Assembly (NCBI RefSeq): GCF_018139145.2
Contig: NC_059471.1
Span: forward strand, 84,590,520-84,654,519
Source of the DNA: Gymnogyps californianus
Lineage: Eukaryota; Chordata; Aves; Accipitriformes; Cathartidae
Length of the DNA: 64,000 bases
Reading direction: 5' to 3'
The notes under the pieces are model-generated. The model ran no database searches and was not told the DNA's origin. It was given only the letters and a program-made list of their open reading frames with translations. Below, piece by piece: positions 36,606 through 50,734 of the stretch; position 1 is the stretch's first letter, and every line of letters starts with the position of its first letter. Position numbers and translations under genes: made by a program.

Positions 36606-39600
36606 CCCACACAGATGGGCAAATCTCTCTGATTTTCATCTCAAAATAATTTGGCTTCGGTATTCTTAACAAGCAGGTGTTATTGTACAATACTGAATCA
36701 GACATGCAGAGCTGTGACTGATGAGAAGATCAGCCAGCAGTCCAACCTGGCATTTCTGCTATTTTGCTTCATCAGACAGAGCCGCCGATGCGACTGCTAC
36801 CTGTCTATAGCAGCCATGGAGACAGGCAGGGTGGCCGTGTAAGTATTACGTCATCTCGCTTCAGCTTCCCTATCCGAACTGGTGGGGAAGGAGCTATGAA
36901 ACAGTTGGGAACACTCTTAACTCTTGGGATTCCAATTCTTTCTTCACAAAATAGGTTGAAAACCTGAAATCTTGTTTCAATCTATGCTAGCTATCAGATA
37001 CCCTGATTTTTTCAGGGCAGCTTTTGAACTGACTCATGTTTTATGGTGCAAGGACGGTTCCCCAGCCACCTTTAGAAAGCCGTCGCTGTCATTCCAGCCA
37101 CAGCAAAGGACTAATCCCATTTCAGGCAAGTATAAGGAGAGGGAGAGAAGAACAGAAACCTACCTTCCTCTCTTCATCTCAAGTCACAGCATTTAATGTG
37201 TCAGCAGTGCAGTGGTCAAGTCTGGCCGGGAACACCCCACATAAGTTGTTCCATGGAGAAGAAGGAAACTCAGGAGGTAAAAGCCCGGGTAGGCATTGCA
37301 CCTGCGATCCTCTTTCCTTGGCAGGCACATCTTGCTTTAGAGAGTGTATGGGCCTCCCTAAGGTGACTACAGCAAGACGTTTTAAGAATTATTAACTCTT
37401 CTTCCCCGGCACTAATTCATTAGAGAATTGCTGCCAATTTTTTATTTGGGACTTTGTTATAATACTTTGATACAAGAAAATAATCACTGATAGGAGCTGG
37501 CAATTACCTATTGCAGAGATGACAAGAAAAAAAGAAAGAAACGCTAAAACGCTGGCTATGGCACAGCCCTTTACCTTGATACCTTCTGGTGCTCAAATTC
37601 TCCTCAGCCTTCATTTCTTTTTATTTTAGTTGCTGCAACCTGTCTCTGTGAGGCCTTCCATGGTTCCTGCTTCCTTGCATCCAAAAGGCATATATTAAAC
37701 CTCAGAACTGTGTTAGGCTTTTTTCCCCATGAACAATCGCCAAAAAAGAGAAATACAACAAATTGCCAACTTTTTAAAGTCAGTGCATAACCTTACCCTC
37801 TGGCCTCTCATACTTCCAGCCCCAAACTTCTCCTATTCATGTAAGGATCAAATAGATAATATTCTTGTTTTCATACAATGTGTCTTCCTGGTTTCATTCC
37901 AACATGCATTTGTTGTCATCCTTGTAGAAATAAAACATGCAGCTGTTCATAACAACAAGAACATGACGTTTTAGCAGAAAAATAGCTCAGGGGGCTCATA
38001 TTTCACTGTCCCCTCCAGTCCTAGCCTCCTTTCATCTTTGGGACGAGAATACAGACAATTCGGTCATTTGAAGGACATTACAACCATCTCTTTTCGAACC
38101 CCAGGTTGTTAAACTGCTTCCCAGTCGACACCTTAAGAAGTCCATCCTTGCAGCTGTCTTGATGCTGACTCTCTCCGTAGGACTGGCTTGCTGGCGAGGA
38201 GACAGCCCTGTGCTCTTCACCACCCCCTGGAAGCCAGCGAACAAAACCAGTGCGAGTATTTGGATATTTAAGCAGCACACGCTCTCTAACCCTGAACTCT
38301 GCAAATAATGAGGAAGTTTAAATGCCAAAGCTCCCATAGCCTCATGCCTATGGCGTCATGAACTATATCACTTTGATAAGCTGCATTAGTGCTTCAGTTT
38401 CTCTCGCGGCCAAAGCCAGCCTTGATCTGAAGACCCAGCAACTGTTTTGGTGACACCCGTGCTCAGATTTTCACAGTGTGCTAAACTCTTTGAAATATCT
38501 TGTTCTATTTACATCAAAGAGGAGATCTGGCCTCTTAATGGGTGTATCATAGTGAGACTAGAGAAAGTCTAATGAAATCCATGCTGGGATATTTCATTAT
38601 CTTGCAGGCAATAAAGCCATCAAAACAAAGCCATTCATTATCTTTCCTATTAGGGAAGAAAACAAGTGATCTATATCATTTAGATTATCTCGTTGTCCTC
38701 CCTGGTCAAAAATGACAGTGGCATAACGAACACTAAAGAAAGCAATGTATATTATTCACTTGTTTGTTTCCACAGTAAGAAAGCAGTGCCTTAGAAGTAA
38801 GAATAAGCTTGAGGGCTCAGCTGCATAAAAATCGTCTATTTTACAGCTCATTGCATTGTTAAGTAACATCACAGTGTAATTTGGGCTTTGGGATATAGTT
38901 TTACATAGGGTAGACTAGCACTTGAGATTTTTTTTAATGTCCCATTCCCCCAAATACATTACACGTAACCAAATTCAATAGTTGGATTTTTAAATCTGCA
39001 CTAAGTGGAAATGACTATGAGCATACACGACAGCAGGCAGCTTCTGGACTCCAATTCTGAAAAGATAATTGTTTCTAAAGTGATATATTAAACACTTCGA
39101 AATTGCTTGTCTCTGTTGTCTATCTTGTTACAACAGATTATAAGGTCTTTATGGTAAGAGCTCTGTCACATCAACATGCCATAAGGCTGTGATCGTAACA
39201 AGAGATTTGGGATGTTAAAAAATACCATGATAATAGTATTTTTTGTCCTGTTTCGTAAGAAAAAGAGACTTCTGTGACTGCACCATTTTTTCCCCATCTC
39301 TTCCTCAGTCTGTCAGCTAGCTTCTCATAACTTTGGGGAAATTTTCAGTCAAATGCAACAAAGAAACAGGGGTGTCAGAAATGTTAAGTTCCTGCAAACT
39401 TTGTGGAAACAGGCTAGAAATAACTAGGTAAAAGGCAGTTATTACTGCCAAAAAGCAGCAGGGAGCTGGGCAAGTGCATCGGCTAGGTGCAGGCTGGGCT
39501 GACCTGCACTTACTACCAAGGCAAGCCTTAGCAGGAGCTCTTCTGGCCTGCAGTCACAGGCAATTGCTCTGGGGCTTACCCCCTCATCCCTGACGGTAAC

Positions 39601-41356
39601 AAGAATGCTCAAACAGGGTCCACCGTGCTCCAAAATACACATCTTCCACAGCTGTCTAGAACACTTGGGACAAATAAAAATAGCACCTCAGCTGTTGCAG
39701 TGTTTATGAGACATGTTCTGCTTAAGCAGCGGAAGAAAATATACTAGTGAGGTATTCTCCCAGGTTATACCTTCCTGCTCCTCCTTTGCTTTCCCTGGTA
39801 CTTACTGCAAGACAAATTATATATACGCACCTTTTATTCTTGCTTTATTCTTCCATATAAATATCTGATTAGGTAACACCGTATTGTGCTAATAAGCCAT
39901 ACTAGCTTGTAAGGACTTGTTTTTCAGGTCACCCTCTAAAAAAGGCCTAGCCATGTCCAAGGGAGTACCTGTAGCCAACCATCAAATCCTAACATGCGAA
40001 ATGTGTCCGGTCTGAGACGGATAGCTCTCAGCTTTCTAAGCTTAAAACAGAGGGGACAGGGGGATCTTTACCACGGCAGAATCCCCATTGGCTGCATGTG
40101 GAAGACACTCAGTATAGACACCGTATTTAATGATGATTACACCAGAAGCAGACCAAGGCAACTGTGGAGTAGGTTTATCCAGTATTTGGATTCAACAAGG
40201 CTAGGATTTTACATTTAGGAAATGCATTTTCACAGTTTCCATGGCATTTTTATTTCAATTAAGCCAGAATGAGATTCTAGTCTCCTTGGCTGTGGGAAGC
40301 AATCTGAAACCAAAATATATGGCTTAGAGGCAGCAATTGAAATCAAAGGGAAATTCAGAAGAATGTGTCATTATGATATTGCCCATGTCTAGATGACTAA
40401 AGAAAACAGCATCTAAAAGTGCAGGAGCATATATTTTACTTTCAGACTGGAATCTCCTACAAATAAATGGCAAAAAACCCCTGTTGGTAGTAAAGACAAT
40501 CAGACTGTGTGAAAGCAAGAATGTTCCAGGTTCCCTCTCATAAGGAATTTCCCTACAAAGAATATGACTAACACACATGATTTTTTAAAAGCTCACTTGT
40601 AATAAGATTTTTTTTATTTAGTAGAAGAAATTAAAACTAGGAAGAAAATAGTGATATTTCACTTCATGAGGGGAGCGGAAATTCTGGATTATGTTCTGGA
40701 ATTGGATTCTTAATAAACAAACTCATTATTAAATAACTATTCGTTCAGGCAACTAAAATGGTTATCCTGTGGTAGCACCTCAGTTCTGTATTATTAAATA
40801 GATAGAATAAATAGATAGAAGGTCATTCTCCAAAGCTGTACTTTAATTTTCAGATTCACCGTAATGCACAAATCTTTAATTGTAGGTCAGCAGTAGATCC
40901 TTTGTAGTAATTTAGCTTTAAAGCAATTAAGTTCTTAATGCCACTGTAACATAAATTTTCCCTACCATTTTCAGCTTAGCTGAAAGGAGAGGGCGAAATG
41001 TTGCCTTTGGGCACATTAATATAAGTTATATAGACAGATGAATGAACTTCATTTGGTATTTGAAGTTACAAATTCTCATTCAAATCCCGAAGAGCTGTAT
41101 CTGACTCTGAAGCTGTTATCTAAAATATATCTCAGCTTAGGTCATAATGTGTGAAACCATAATCCTTCTTAAATTAATTTTTCATCTCACCAAATACTTA
41201 CGTAGTACTTTTCATCCGCACTGCTTTCCAAAGGACATCCATCTGGGTAAACTGAGGCATGCACTAACAAATTCGTGCTGTGAGGAATAAAATCCCTTCT
41301 CACAATCCTCACTTCTGGACTCTAGCAGAAGGCATCTTCTCCAGATCCTAAACCAG

Positions 41357-41378
41357 ATATGATCATATATGATCATAT
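41357..41378. repeat. 22-bp perfect palindrome
   Basis: The sequence ATATGATCATA followed by TATGATCATAT equals its own reverse complement. It contains two ATGATCAT cores. Confidence 0.85.
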
Positions 41379-42730
41379 ATCTATCCTACAAACTACAATA
41401 CAGGTCAGAGATACTAAAGCTAGCTTTAAAAAAGATATCTCAGAAACTGCATAGTCATGGCAAGAAGGAGCAGGACATACAGTGCTACTGGGAATGAATT
41501 ACCAGTTTCACAGAAACTATGGACAAAAGGGTATCATTTTCTTCACTGTAAGTTGCAGTTTTACAAAGTAATACAACTAAGAGGAGATGGGGCCCATCTG
41601 AGAGACGTGGAACAAAGCATACTAGACATCCAGTTTCTGATTCATCAAAGAGGACTTCAAACTCATTTTAGAGGGAATTAAAGCTAAAAGCTCCTGGGTA
41701 AGAGAAATTAGAAACAACATATAACTAAGTCAGTCCTCAGACTGAGCTGGTCAAAAATCTGCAATGAGGAGTGAGAAAACCCAGCAAGAATATTTTGTCA
41801 AAAGCAATGTTTATCTGTCCAAACACAAAGGCTTCTTCCTTTAAAGTTTTCCTCGGGACTCTCACTTATTCAGTGATGGTGAGAGCTGAGATACCTGAAG
41901 TGCACGACATGAGATAAAATAAGAAAAAGGTGGCATAATAGTCTATATTACAATGCAATCTTTTGGGAAGTAAGACCCTCTAAGTCAAATATTTGAAAAC
42001 GCTATGGGGAAGAACATAAAGTAAAAGAATGTTTTCTCTAATATTGGGATATTTTTCATGATCATAAAAGGTAGCCCAGGAGACTGTGTAGGGTGTCTTC
42101 CTCTGTTCTGTTGTGAGTCAAAAGATGAAGAAGGGCACGGCAAGCCTCAGGATGAAAAAAGCACCCAGAGGGTTTGACTTCACATGACTGAGGCAGTTCT
42201 TAAAATCTACCCTGAGCAACAGCAAAAAACTCACAGAACACCCTAGAGTAGAGAGAGAGAAATACAGTGGAAAAATACTGCTAAATTGTTACAGGATTGT
42301 TGTCACAGCAATGATGGACCAAGGGTAAAGTGAGGCATGATTTGTGGGGAGAAGTAGTATTTTTATTAGATCAAGTTACATTGTTGGGAAAAACAAACTA
42401 AATTTCATGTACACAAGCTCTCCTTCAGATGACCCAAAAGCTTGACAAAATTCTTCTAGATAAATCTTTTCATTTCATGAAGATTGTTACATCTGCCTTC
42501 AGGTTTGCTTCTCCTCTCTAACTTCACAAAGTGTTAACCAATGTGTCAAAGAATCAGCAAAGCACAGGCTATCAGTTCAGACAGAAGTAGACACCTGTTC
42601 TTTTATCAGGTTCATGCTGCTGAACACTGCAGTAAATATTAGCAGAATGTTTGTAAGTCTGTACAGCAGAAACAAAAATGACATAAATTAGCACCCTCGT
42701 AAATTAAGGCTCCTTGCTGCTAAAGAACAA

Positions 42731-42758
42731 AGCAAGCAAGCAAGCAAGCAAGCAAGCA
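42731..42758. repeat. AGCA tetranucleotide microsatellite
   Basis: Seven uninterrupted AGCA units, probably variable in length between individuals. Confidence 0.92.
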
Positions 42759-45700
42759 GACTGGGTAACAGTCTTTTACCCCTTTCACACTCACATATTC
42801 CTCTGCTTCACACAACGAGATGACCAACAGATGTTGAAGGTATCATCTTAGAAAAAGCAGTTTCAGAGAACTGCCACTGACACATTTTATTTTGTACCTA
42901 GATTTTTACTTTACACAGTCATATTTTAAGCTATGCATAGCCTCTTGGTTAAACTTCTACACTTGCATCACTGCAACATTAAATATAAAAGCACATAAGC
43001 ATAAACTTTGTATGATTACTCTAACCTGCCCTAGTAAGCCTTCTGTCAAAAGCATCAACTAAAACAATCCCAGGACTACTTCTACACACTTCTCAATTTA
43101 ACAAGCAATCATGTCTTTGTTCCCCAGTGAACTCAGAGCTGCATTACCCTGAGTAAAAAGCAGATCATTACATGTATAATCTCATCCCTAATTCACTTAG
43201 TTATGCAAGTAGCAAATCTAATTCATGCCCCTCAGGAGGTCTGATTCTCTCCTGCTCACAATACTGTGCTGCTATCTAACTTCACATAGCCAGGAGAGCT
43301 TTGCATCTTCAATTAGTTGGAGAGAAATGTTTGTTGGTCAAAACCTTTCTTTCTTAAAGCTTGTGTAAAACTGAAAGAAGATGCTCCCATGAGTGGTGTC
43401 CTTGTAAGTCTGTATACACAAGTCTAGCAATAATAATTATGTTAGCAGTAAGATAGCTTACACAGAAATAACTCTAAATTGGGAACCTGCTTTATACTCA
43501 ACTATAAACTAGCACTGACCAAACTTTGTAAAAGACGTCACATTATGCTCCCAAGACTAAACACAGGGAAAGTACATTAGCCAGCCACAAGCCTTAGAAG
43601 TTAATGTTTTGACTGTTCAAAATTTTGGATGCCTATTCAATTTCTCAAACCTTGAGACTCAACCAAGGCATATTATTAGGCAGGTATGTTAACAGGAGTT
43701 CAAGCTCTTCCAGGTAGTGCCTGCATTGGAACTATGCTGAGAACAGTTTTCTTCTATGTTTACAAGCTTCCTTCTATCCCTTTTGGAATAAACTAAATTA
43801 AAATCCTGGGTAGGACAAACGAATGAGTAGCACATCCAGCAGAGGAAAAGATAAGTATTCCCCAGCCTGAGGCTGGCACTAGCAGAAGCAGAAGCTGGCA
43901 CAGGCTCTTATGAGCCAGCAGGGATAATAACTGGATGGACAAAGCAGTGATGCAGCAAGTTCCAGCCATTAGAGAGAAAAAAGAGGTGCTGTCACTTCTT
44001 CCTGCTGAATCTGTGCCACCCCAGAGAATAGGGTTCAAGATTTATTTAGCCAAAAAGAGAAAGCAAGAGGGGTTCTTTAACCTATTTATTACGGCACTGG
44101 TTTAGCAAACGGGAGTCCTGTGCTCTGGCTCCTTTGCCAACAACTGTTTCTGTCTTTTGTTCAATAACTACTTAAAATACATACACAGTCTAAAGACCTG
44201 GGCTCAGGTGCTCTCCCTGCCTCCCTCCCTCCCAAGTAACCTCCTGTTGCCTCACCTACAGAATCATATACTTGCTGCTTCTCCAACACGGGACCGGTGG
44301 GGTTTTTTGCAGATTGCCCTAATGTTGTTATGACAGCAATGAATATTGGCACTGAGAATCGATTTTAACCGTGTTGCGTGGGCAGCCCCCAAAGGAGAGG
44401 GGGCCTGGCTGCCTCTGAAACTCAGGAGGAAATTGGACACGTCTCCTACATCCCGGGGGAGTGCTCTGGGAAATGGATTGTTATTCGGCAAGGTAGGAGG
44501 CACACTACATGGTAACACACGACAGCAGATGCTGTTGCTGCATCTTGCGTGGAGCTGGGCCCAGCAAGGGCATTCAGAGAACGCTTACCTGAGCACCCAC
44601 ACTGGGGAGACACTGGTACAGGGTCCTGGCTGGGCTTAGGCAAGAAAGAGTTGATAAATTCGAGGCCTTCGCTAACACAGAGATAGTTTGAGGCCCACGG
44701 GAAGGATGAGTGTTGTACTCTGGGGAAGCTTAGGCTACCGAGGGGTGAGTCTGCTTATCTGAGCCCCCAAAAACAAGGGAGCCAGTTAAATCTAGCTGAT
44801 TAGAAACGATGAGCTGATGGTAGTGACTAATCCCCACTTCAGCACCTACACATCAGGAATAGGACCATCTGACCAAACATAGATATCTGAGCCATTTGGG
44901 CCAGGCTCTTCTTTAAGGTTCATGACAAGAAAGCAGCAATACCCACGGGTGATTCATCTCATCTGCTAAGGATGACTGAAAAGCACACGTTTTTTCTGCT
45001 GATTATAAAAGGAGCCTGTGGTGAGTAGCTCACATATAGGCATCAACGTTTAGCTAAACTGATACTGTCAAGGTGCTTAGATGAGCATGGTTCACCTATT
45101 TTAAAACAAGGACTGTGGTGCTCCATTTTGCATAACGTCCCACTGCTCAAGCAGGACACTCACCAAGCTCAAAGAGGACGCAGATCAGGCCATCCAGGGT
45201 GACTCAAGCACTATGCTGCCTGATTTCTGGTCTCAAATGGGAATACAGGCCCAGCAACTCAGAGCAGGATGTCTGCGTGGAAGTTTGAGGAAGCTTTCAG
45301 CAAAAAAATGGCCGGTAAGAAGGTGAACACAACACCCATACAGGACAGGAACCATTTTTGGGTGTCACAGGAACACTTGATGGTTTGAGAGCTTTCTATT
45401 GGCACACGCTCATTAGATGCACGTTGGAGGCACTCACAGCAGTGTGCTTCCCCAGGTGGGTTCAGAACTGAATCACGCCGGCATTTGGAATGGATCTTCA
45501 GTTTTATTTCCTCCAAAAGGCACTGAGGTCTGGTGCACAACAACTGCTGTGGGAAACCAATCACATGTAGTAAATGGAGAGGGTTTGCTTCAAAACTGCA
45601 TTATTTCTCCAAATTGCTAATTCAGACTTAAACAATGAGGAGCATGTTCCAAAGGCAGCAAAAGTAATATTCAAACTAAAAGACACCTGAGGTCATATTT

Positions 45701-48364
45701 TTATTTCTCAGATTGACTCTGTGAAATCAGGAGTTTATTGAAGCTGTTATTGGGTGAGGTTATGTTATGCAGAAGCTCAGAGCAGACTATCCTAACTATT
45801 TTAAATATATGGAGTTTTGGATTATGCTTTAATCCAAGACTTGAGTCAGTTCTTAGGTTATCCAAACTATGCTACTGTTAACTTCACTAGCAGCTTCCAA
45901 CTGTTAAGTTTCTTAAATTATTAACAGAGAGCCCATAAAGGTAGAAAAGATAGACTTACCTTTCCAGGAGCACTCCTGAAACACAGAATGTTTTCTACAC
46001 TTCAGGCAAAGCTGGTTTTCTAGGCTCTGATCCAAATCTGTGAGAGCATGTTACCAGGAGTCCAATAAGGCAACCAATTTCCTCAACTGAACTAGGATGT
46101 TACAAGCAGAGAAAATATTTCATATACAAACAAACCATCAAAGTGTAAAGATTAAAGTACACAGTTTTTACAAGATGAAAGACAGTTTAACAGGCATTAT
46201 TCTAGCAGCAGGTCAGCTAGGTCAGACCAGGATGTTAGATCCTGCAATCCATGAGGAATTTTAAGGAGCAAGGAAGCAGACCGCACTGAAGATGACTCAC
46301 TTGTATATGAATAAAGAACAACAGAACTGGTCCACCCCTGTGCTCCATGAAAAGTTAATTCACATTAAAAAAAACCCCATAGTTAAAAAAAAAAAAAGCT
46401 TACAGACAAAAGCAGAAGAATCAACCAGAGATTGGAAAATCAACATTTCTGGAATTGCTGTTCAGAATGAACTTCCAATTGAGGCAACATAGACATTTTC
46501 TTTGGATATCTAATAGATGCTTATGTAAATATTCTGAGTGATTTTAGGGGAATTACACAAATATGAACCTCCTACATAACAGAAAATATGTAGATTCTTT
46601 TCGTATCCTTATTTTAGATGAGTCCTTAATTCATTTCACCCTGTCAGTACACAGTGGTTAACAATTCAGATACAGTTGAATACCTGAAAAATCTAGACAG
46701 TACTGAGAACCTGATACAGGGAGAAGTATCTGAGACACTAAGTTCATTGCCATCAAAAAGATAAAGACTGCTAATTGGGAAAATGAGTGAAATCCTTGAA
46801 CAAAGCGCTAACCATGTCAACAGTGGGGACAGGGTGAACTGGTAAGAGGAAGAGTTTGTCTGGAAGTTATCACAGAGCTAACAGCTACCAATTCACTATG
46901 CTAGCATGGAAAACCTAAGCACTACGTGGGATAAAATGCTGAGGCACAGAAATATATCATGACTCTCATGCAGATGCCCAAGCGAAGGAGCCTCCTCTTG
47001 CTTGTGTGCAAGAAGGAGGTGTTATTCAGTCCTAGGTACGGAAAGGATTATATAGTTTGTTTGCTTCCCTGTCACGTTGCAGTGAGTGAGTTTCCCCAGG
47101 ATGCTGGAGGAGGCCACGTGCTCTCCCAAGGGCAACATTATTCTGATTCCCTCCTTGATCCACCTTACTCTTTTTCTCAGCAAATTTTAGTCACCTCACA
47201 CATGCAAACAGTGAAGTTGGGGGAAATGAGCTTCAGCCAGTCCCACACAGGTTTCCACAGCCCCTGTTCACTTCTGTACTGATCTGGCTTCACTGCCAGC
47301 TGTAGCCAAGCTGACTCAGAAGTCCTATATGCTGTAATTACACTCCCTACTGACATCAAGACACACACAGCGTTTGGGGAGAACCTTTCATTTGCATTGC
47401 CATGGTAACTGTAACATTGCTCCCATGAGGAGGTTAGCTCAGGTTGTCACTTGTTGCTCTTGCACTTGATCCTCCCTTAACCTCCTCCACACCCTTTTGG
47501 GCAGCAAGTCCCTGCCCTTGCGGTCATTGCCAATCTGCCTTTTCTTTCCTGAAAACTTCCTTTATCTTGGGGCTGCAATTCCTGCTTACACAGATTCTTG
47601 CAGAGAACTCAGCCTCTACTGTCAAGCTGTTGCTCAAAACCTCCAGTGTCTTCCTGGCAAGCTAGGGCTTAGATGCCTCCAAGGGAATTTAGGAGAACCA
47701 TGCCTGAGTCCCCTGAATCCCAGGTGACAGGAAGCCCTTTTTGGTACCACTCTGTAACCAACAAAGTCACAGTTTGTGTGATATGAATATGGCACCACTT
47801 CAGTGGCTTCAGAAAAACAGCAAGCTAGTGCAGGATCCAGCCCACCCTTCCACAAGTACTCCCTAATGAGGAATAGTCTGGTTGGCCAAGCAGATCCTCC
47901 TCAGTGTCTCAGGAAAACTTAGATATATGCCTCTCCATTAGATTCAACCTCTGCAGGCATCACATTAGCACATGAAGGTTATCTCTCCAAGCTGCTAAAT
48001 AAACTACGAAAGAAACCTCAGCTTCAAGGTAGTGCATGTTAAAGTATGTTCAGCAGATGCTAAAGGACTTCACATGTAAAGCTTACAGTGAAACAGGAAC
48101 CCATGCTGCTGAGATACAATACTTGACTAGAGATATTCAGTAAGATACAGCTCTGTCCACAGTATCAGTTAAGTGCTATACCTACCCCACTGTCACATCC
48201 AAACTCGGATGCTGCTCCCCTTGTTTACAAACAAGCACAGCCTCTGGTCCAACTCAACCAAGCTACTAAACTTTCTGAGAGGGAAAACCTGAGTGTAACT
48301 GGCATATCAGCACAGGACCACTTTCTGGATGAGGCAGGCATAGATTTTAAGTGTCATCCTCCAA

Positions 48365-48432
48365 AACACCCAACAGATCTTCCCAACACCCAACAGATCT
48401 TTAGCCCCCAACACCCACACCCAACAGATCTT
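48365..48432. repeat. Three copies of a 17-bp motif
   Basis: AACACCCAACAGATCTT occurs at 48365-48381 and 48385-48401, and with one change at about 48416-48432. The spacers are 3 and about 14 bases. Confidence 0.85.
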
Positions 48433-48670
48433 CAGTCAGGTTTTCCCAGACAGAATGGTTTAGCTATCTCTAGGCTAGTAAACTATACAGGCTCACAGAA
48501 CATGCCCAGGAACAGGTACCTGATGATCCCCCATGGCAAAATACAGCACAGCTTTGTCCCAGGGTACCTAGCACTCTCCCCCAGGCACCCTTCTGAGAGT
48601 TAGCATGCACTAGTGACCTTTGCCAGCAGGCAGCCTGAATGTGGCCCCCTTCTTTGGAGGTAAGTGAGTT

Positions 48671-49116
48671 TCATAGAATCACAGAATAGTTGAGGTTGGC
48701 AGGGACCTCTAGAGATTGTCCAGTCCAACCCCTGGCTGAGAGCAGGGTCAGATACAGCAAGTTGTTCAGGGCTGTGTCCAGTTGGGTTTTGAGCATCTCC
48801 AATGATGGAGACTCCATCACCTCTCTAGGCAACCTGTGCCAGTGTTCAACCACCTGCACCATAAAAAAGTTCTCTCTTAAGCCTGTGTTTCAGTTCCTGC
48901 CCATTGCCTCTTCTTCTGTCACTGGGCACCCCTGAGAAGAGAATGGCTGTGTCTTCTTTATTCCCCTCGCATCAGGTATTTATAAACATTGGTAAGATCC
49001 CCCTTGAGCCATCTCTTCTCCAGACTAAACAATGCCAGCTCTCTCAGCCTCTCACCATATGATGGATGCTCCATCTCCATGGTCCTTCACTGGACTCACT
49101 CCAGTATGTCCATGAA
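48671..49116 (-). mobile_element. CR1 LINE 3' fragment
   Basis: About 446 bp of the CR1 3' end. It begins (plus strand) TCATAGAATCACAGAATAG, the CR1 terminal repeat, and continues through the conserved GTTGGCAGGGACC and GTCCAGTCCAACCCC blocks. It then covers the C-terminal ORF2 part (minus-strand HWHRLPREVMESPSLEMLK). Similarity stops at CACTCCAGTATGTCCATG. It is 5'-truncated and has no intact frame. Confidence 0.93.
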
Positions 49117-49954
49117 AGTTTAGCTGTACGGAAGCAATCTCAGCCACTGTAGTTGGGCTCAAAAGACTACTGTCCCTGCCCTAATGTAATATTACAAACA
49201 TAGCCCTTGAGCCTAAGCAACAGTGAATTGAGCCAACATAGGATGGAAAATACAGATTTCAGATCTTGCTGTGCTCCAAGTATATGCTAAAGAGGAGTTT
49301 TAACCAGTGGTACTGACCTAGACAGTTTAGTACATTAGGTTACCTGCTCAACAGTTCATGCTTCCCAAGGAGGAAGAATGGATCCAAGTCTATCAAGACG
49401 GCATCACGCAACGTACATATGCATATCAATGCTCTCAGAGTAAATATATCTTTCTTTCTACATCTTTTTCATTACATACCTCATTTTGGAATGAAAACAC
49501 TACAGCAAACTGCTTTATTTCATTGTTATCCCTTACAAGAATCCAAATTCCATTATTCACATGCAAATGAAAAACCTATAAGCAATCTCACTCTGTTAAA
49601 ATTTGGTGTGTATTTCTATATTAGCAGGCTGTCTTTCTTGTCCTGCCACAGCACTAACAAAATACTGCTCTCTGCTAGATTGCTGTATTAGGTGTAAACA
49701 CAAAAATGGAAATGAACACATTTCCACTGAAGGTCCTTACTCGAACAGGACGAGAGGTCTGAAATAATGCAAAAGCACGCTTCACAAACATTTTGCTTCA
49801 GAAGGATGAGTCAACCTTCAAACTTTGTCCTCTATCCATGCTCAGGAATTACTTCTTCAGACTTTGGACTGTGTAAGGTTTGGCTTTTTCACATCCTCCT
49901 CTCTCTTTAGTGAGAGAAGCCTAGCTATAGGTTGCTTGTGACAATCATGCTTCG
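49117..49954. other. Spacer between two CR1 copies
   Basis: About 840 bases of AT-rich sequence with no recognised feature. The plus-strand open frames here (70 and 90 codons) overlap each other and show no domain. Confidence 0.5.
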
Positions 49955-50335
49955 TTTCACAGAATGGTTGAGGTTGGAAGGGACCTCTGTAGGTCATCAG
50001 GTCCACCCCTGCTGCTCAAGCAGGGCCACATAGAGCCTGTTGCCCAGGACCATTATCCAGGCAGCTTTTGAGTATCTCCAAGGATGGAGACTCCACAACT
50101 TCCCTGGGCAACCTCTGCTAGTGCATGGTCACCCTCACAGTGAAAAAGTGTTTCCTGATGTTCAGATGGAGCCTCCTGTTTCAGTTTGTGCCCATTGCCT
50201 CTGGCCCTGTCACTGGGCGCCTCTGAGAAGAGCCTGGCTCTGTCCTCTTTGCACCCTCCCTTCAGGTATTTATACACATGGATGAGATTTCCCCCCTCGA
50301 GCCTTCTCTTCTGTAGGCTGAACAGTCCCAGCTCT
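49955..50335 (-). mobile_element. CR1 LINE 3' fragment, part 1
   Basis: CR1 3' end on the minus strand, starting with TTCACAGAATGGTTGAGGTTGG and carrying the ORF2 C-terminal region in decayed form (CTCCACAACTTCCCTGGGCAACC and CCTCTGGCCCTGTCACTGGG blocks on the plus strand). It breaks off at CCCAGCTCT (50335), where LTR sequence begins, and resumes at 50735 with CTCTCAGCCTCTCC. The two parts are one insertion later split by the LTR. Confidence 0.92.
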
Positions 50336-50734
50336 GGCAGGCAGGTGTTCAGCCATCTCCAGGAAAGCAGGGCTTCATCATGTGTAACAGCGACTTGGGA
50401 AGACAAACGCCGTATCTCTGAACGTCCCCCCCTTCCTCCTTCTTCCTCCAGCTTTTACTGCTGAGCATGATAACATATGGCATGCAATAGCCCTTTGGTC
50501 AGTTGGGGTCAGCTGTCCCGGCTGTGTCCCCTCCCAGCTTCTTGTGCACCCCCAGCCTCCTCGCTGGTGGGGTGGGGTGAGAGGCAGAAAAGGCCTTGAC
50601 TCTGTGTAAGCACTGCTCAGCAGTAACTAAAACATCCCTGTGTTATCAATGCTGTTTCCAGCACAAATCCAAAACACAGCCCCATACAAGCTACTATGAA
50701 GAAAATTAACTGTATCCCAGCCAAAACCAGTACA
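50336..50734 (-). mobile_element. Truncated LTR nested inside CR1
   Basis: A 399-bp LTR piece on the minus strand. Its 5' end (TGTACTGGTTTTGG, complement of 50721-50734) is intact and related to the LTR at 29485-30065. Both share the CAGCTG-C-CCGGCTGTG block, CCCTCCCAGCTTCTTG, AACTAAAACATC and GTGTTATCAA. It lacks the 3' part seen in the other copy, ending at GGCAGGCAGGTG (plus strand). The 4-bp sequence CTCT stands at both CR1 junctions (50332-50335 and 50735-50738), too short to prove a target duplication. It inserted after the CR1, giving a relative age. The minus-strand frame of 117 codons spanning LTR and CR1 is fortuitous. Confidence 0.85.

Larger units (their letters stand above)
32101..48670. 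other. Large intergenic tract, no gene recognised
   Basis: About 16.5 kb lying downstream of CTPS2. I see no supported gene. GC-richer patches at 33150-33540, 34730-35350 and 44350-44640 contain open frames on both strands with no recognisable domains. A short unique-looking tract at 38570-38760 is a candidate conserved noncoding element only by appearance. A strong-looking splice donor on the minus strand (AAAG|GTAAGT, near 45957) has no convincing exon attached. Confidence 0.45.

Noticed and set aside
36780..36850. ATG in a good Kozak context followed by a donor-like CGT|GTAAGT on the plus strand
   Set aside because: No promoter island, no downstream exon found; single-motif match only.
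45259..46050. Cys-containing minus-strand open frame (101 codons) and a nearby strong donor at about 45957
   Set aside because: No recognised family, no acceptor-donor pair defining an exon, and downstream of the CTPS2 end. It could be chance or part of an lncRNA.
50053..50406. 117-codon minus-strand open frame
   Set aside because: Fusion of CR1 ORF2 remnant and LTR sequence across the nested junction; fortuitous.
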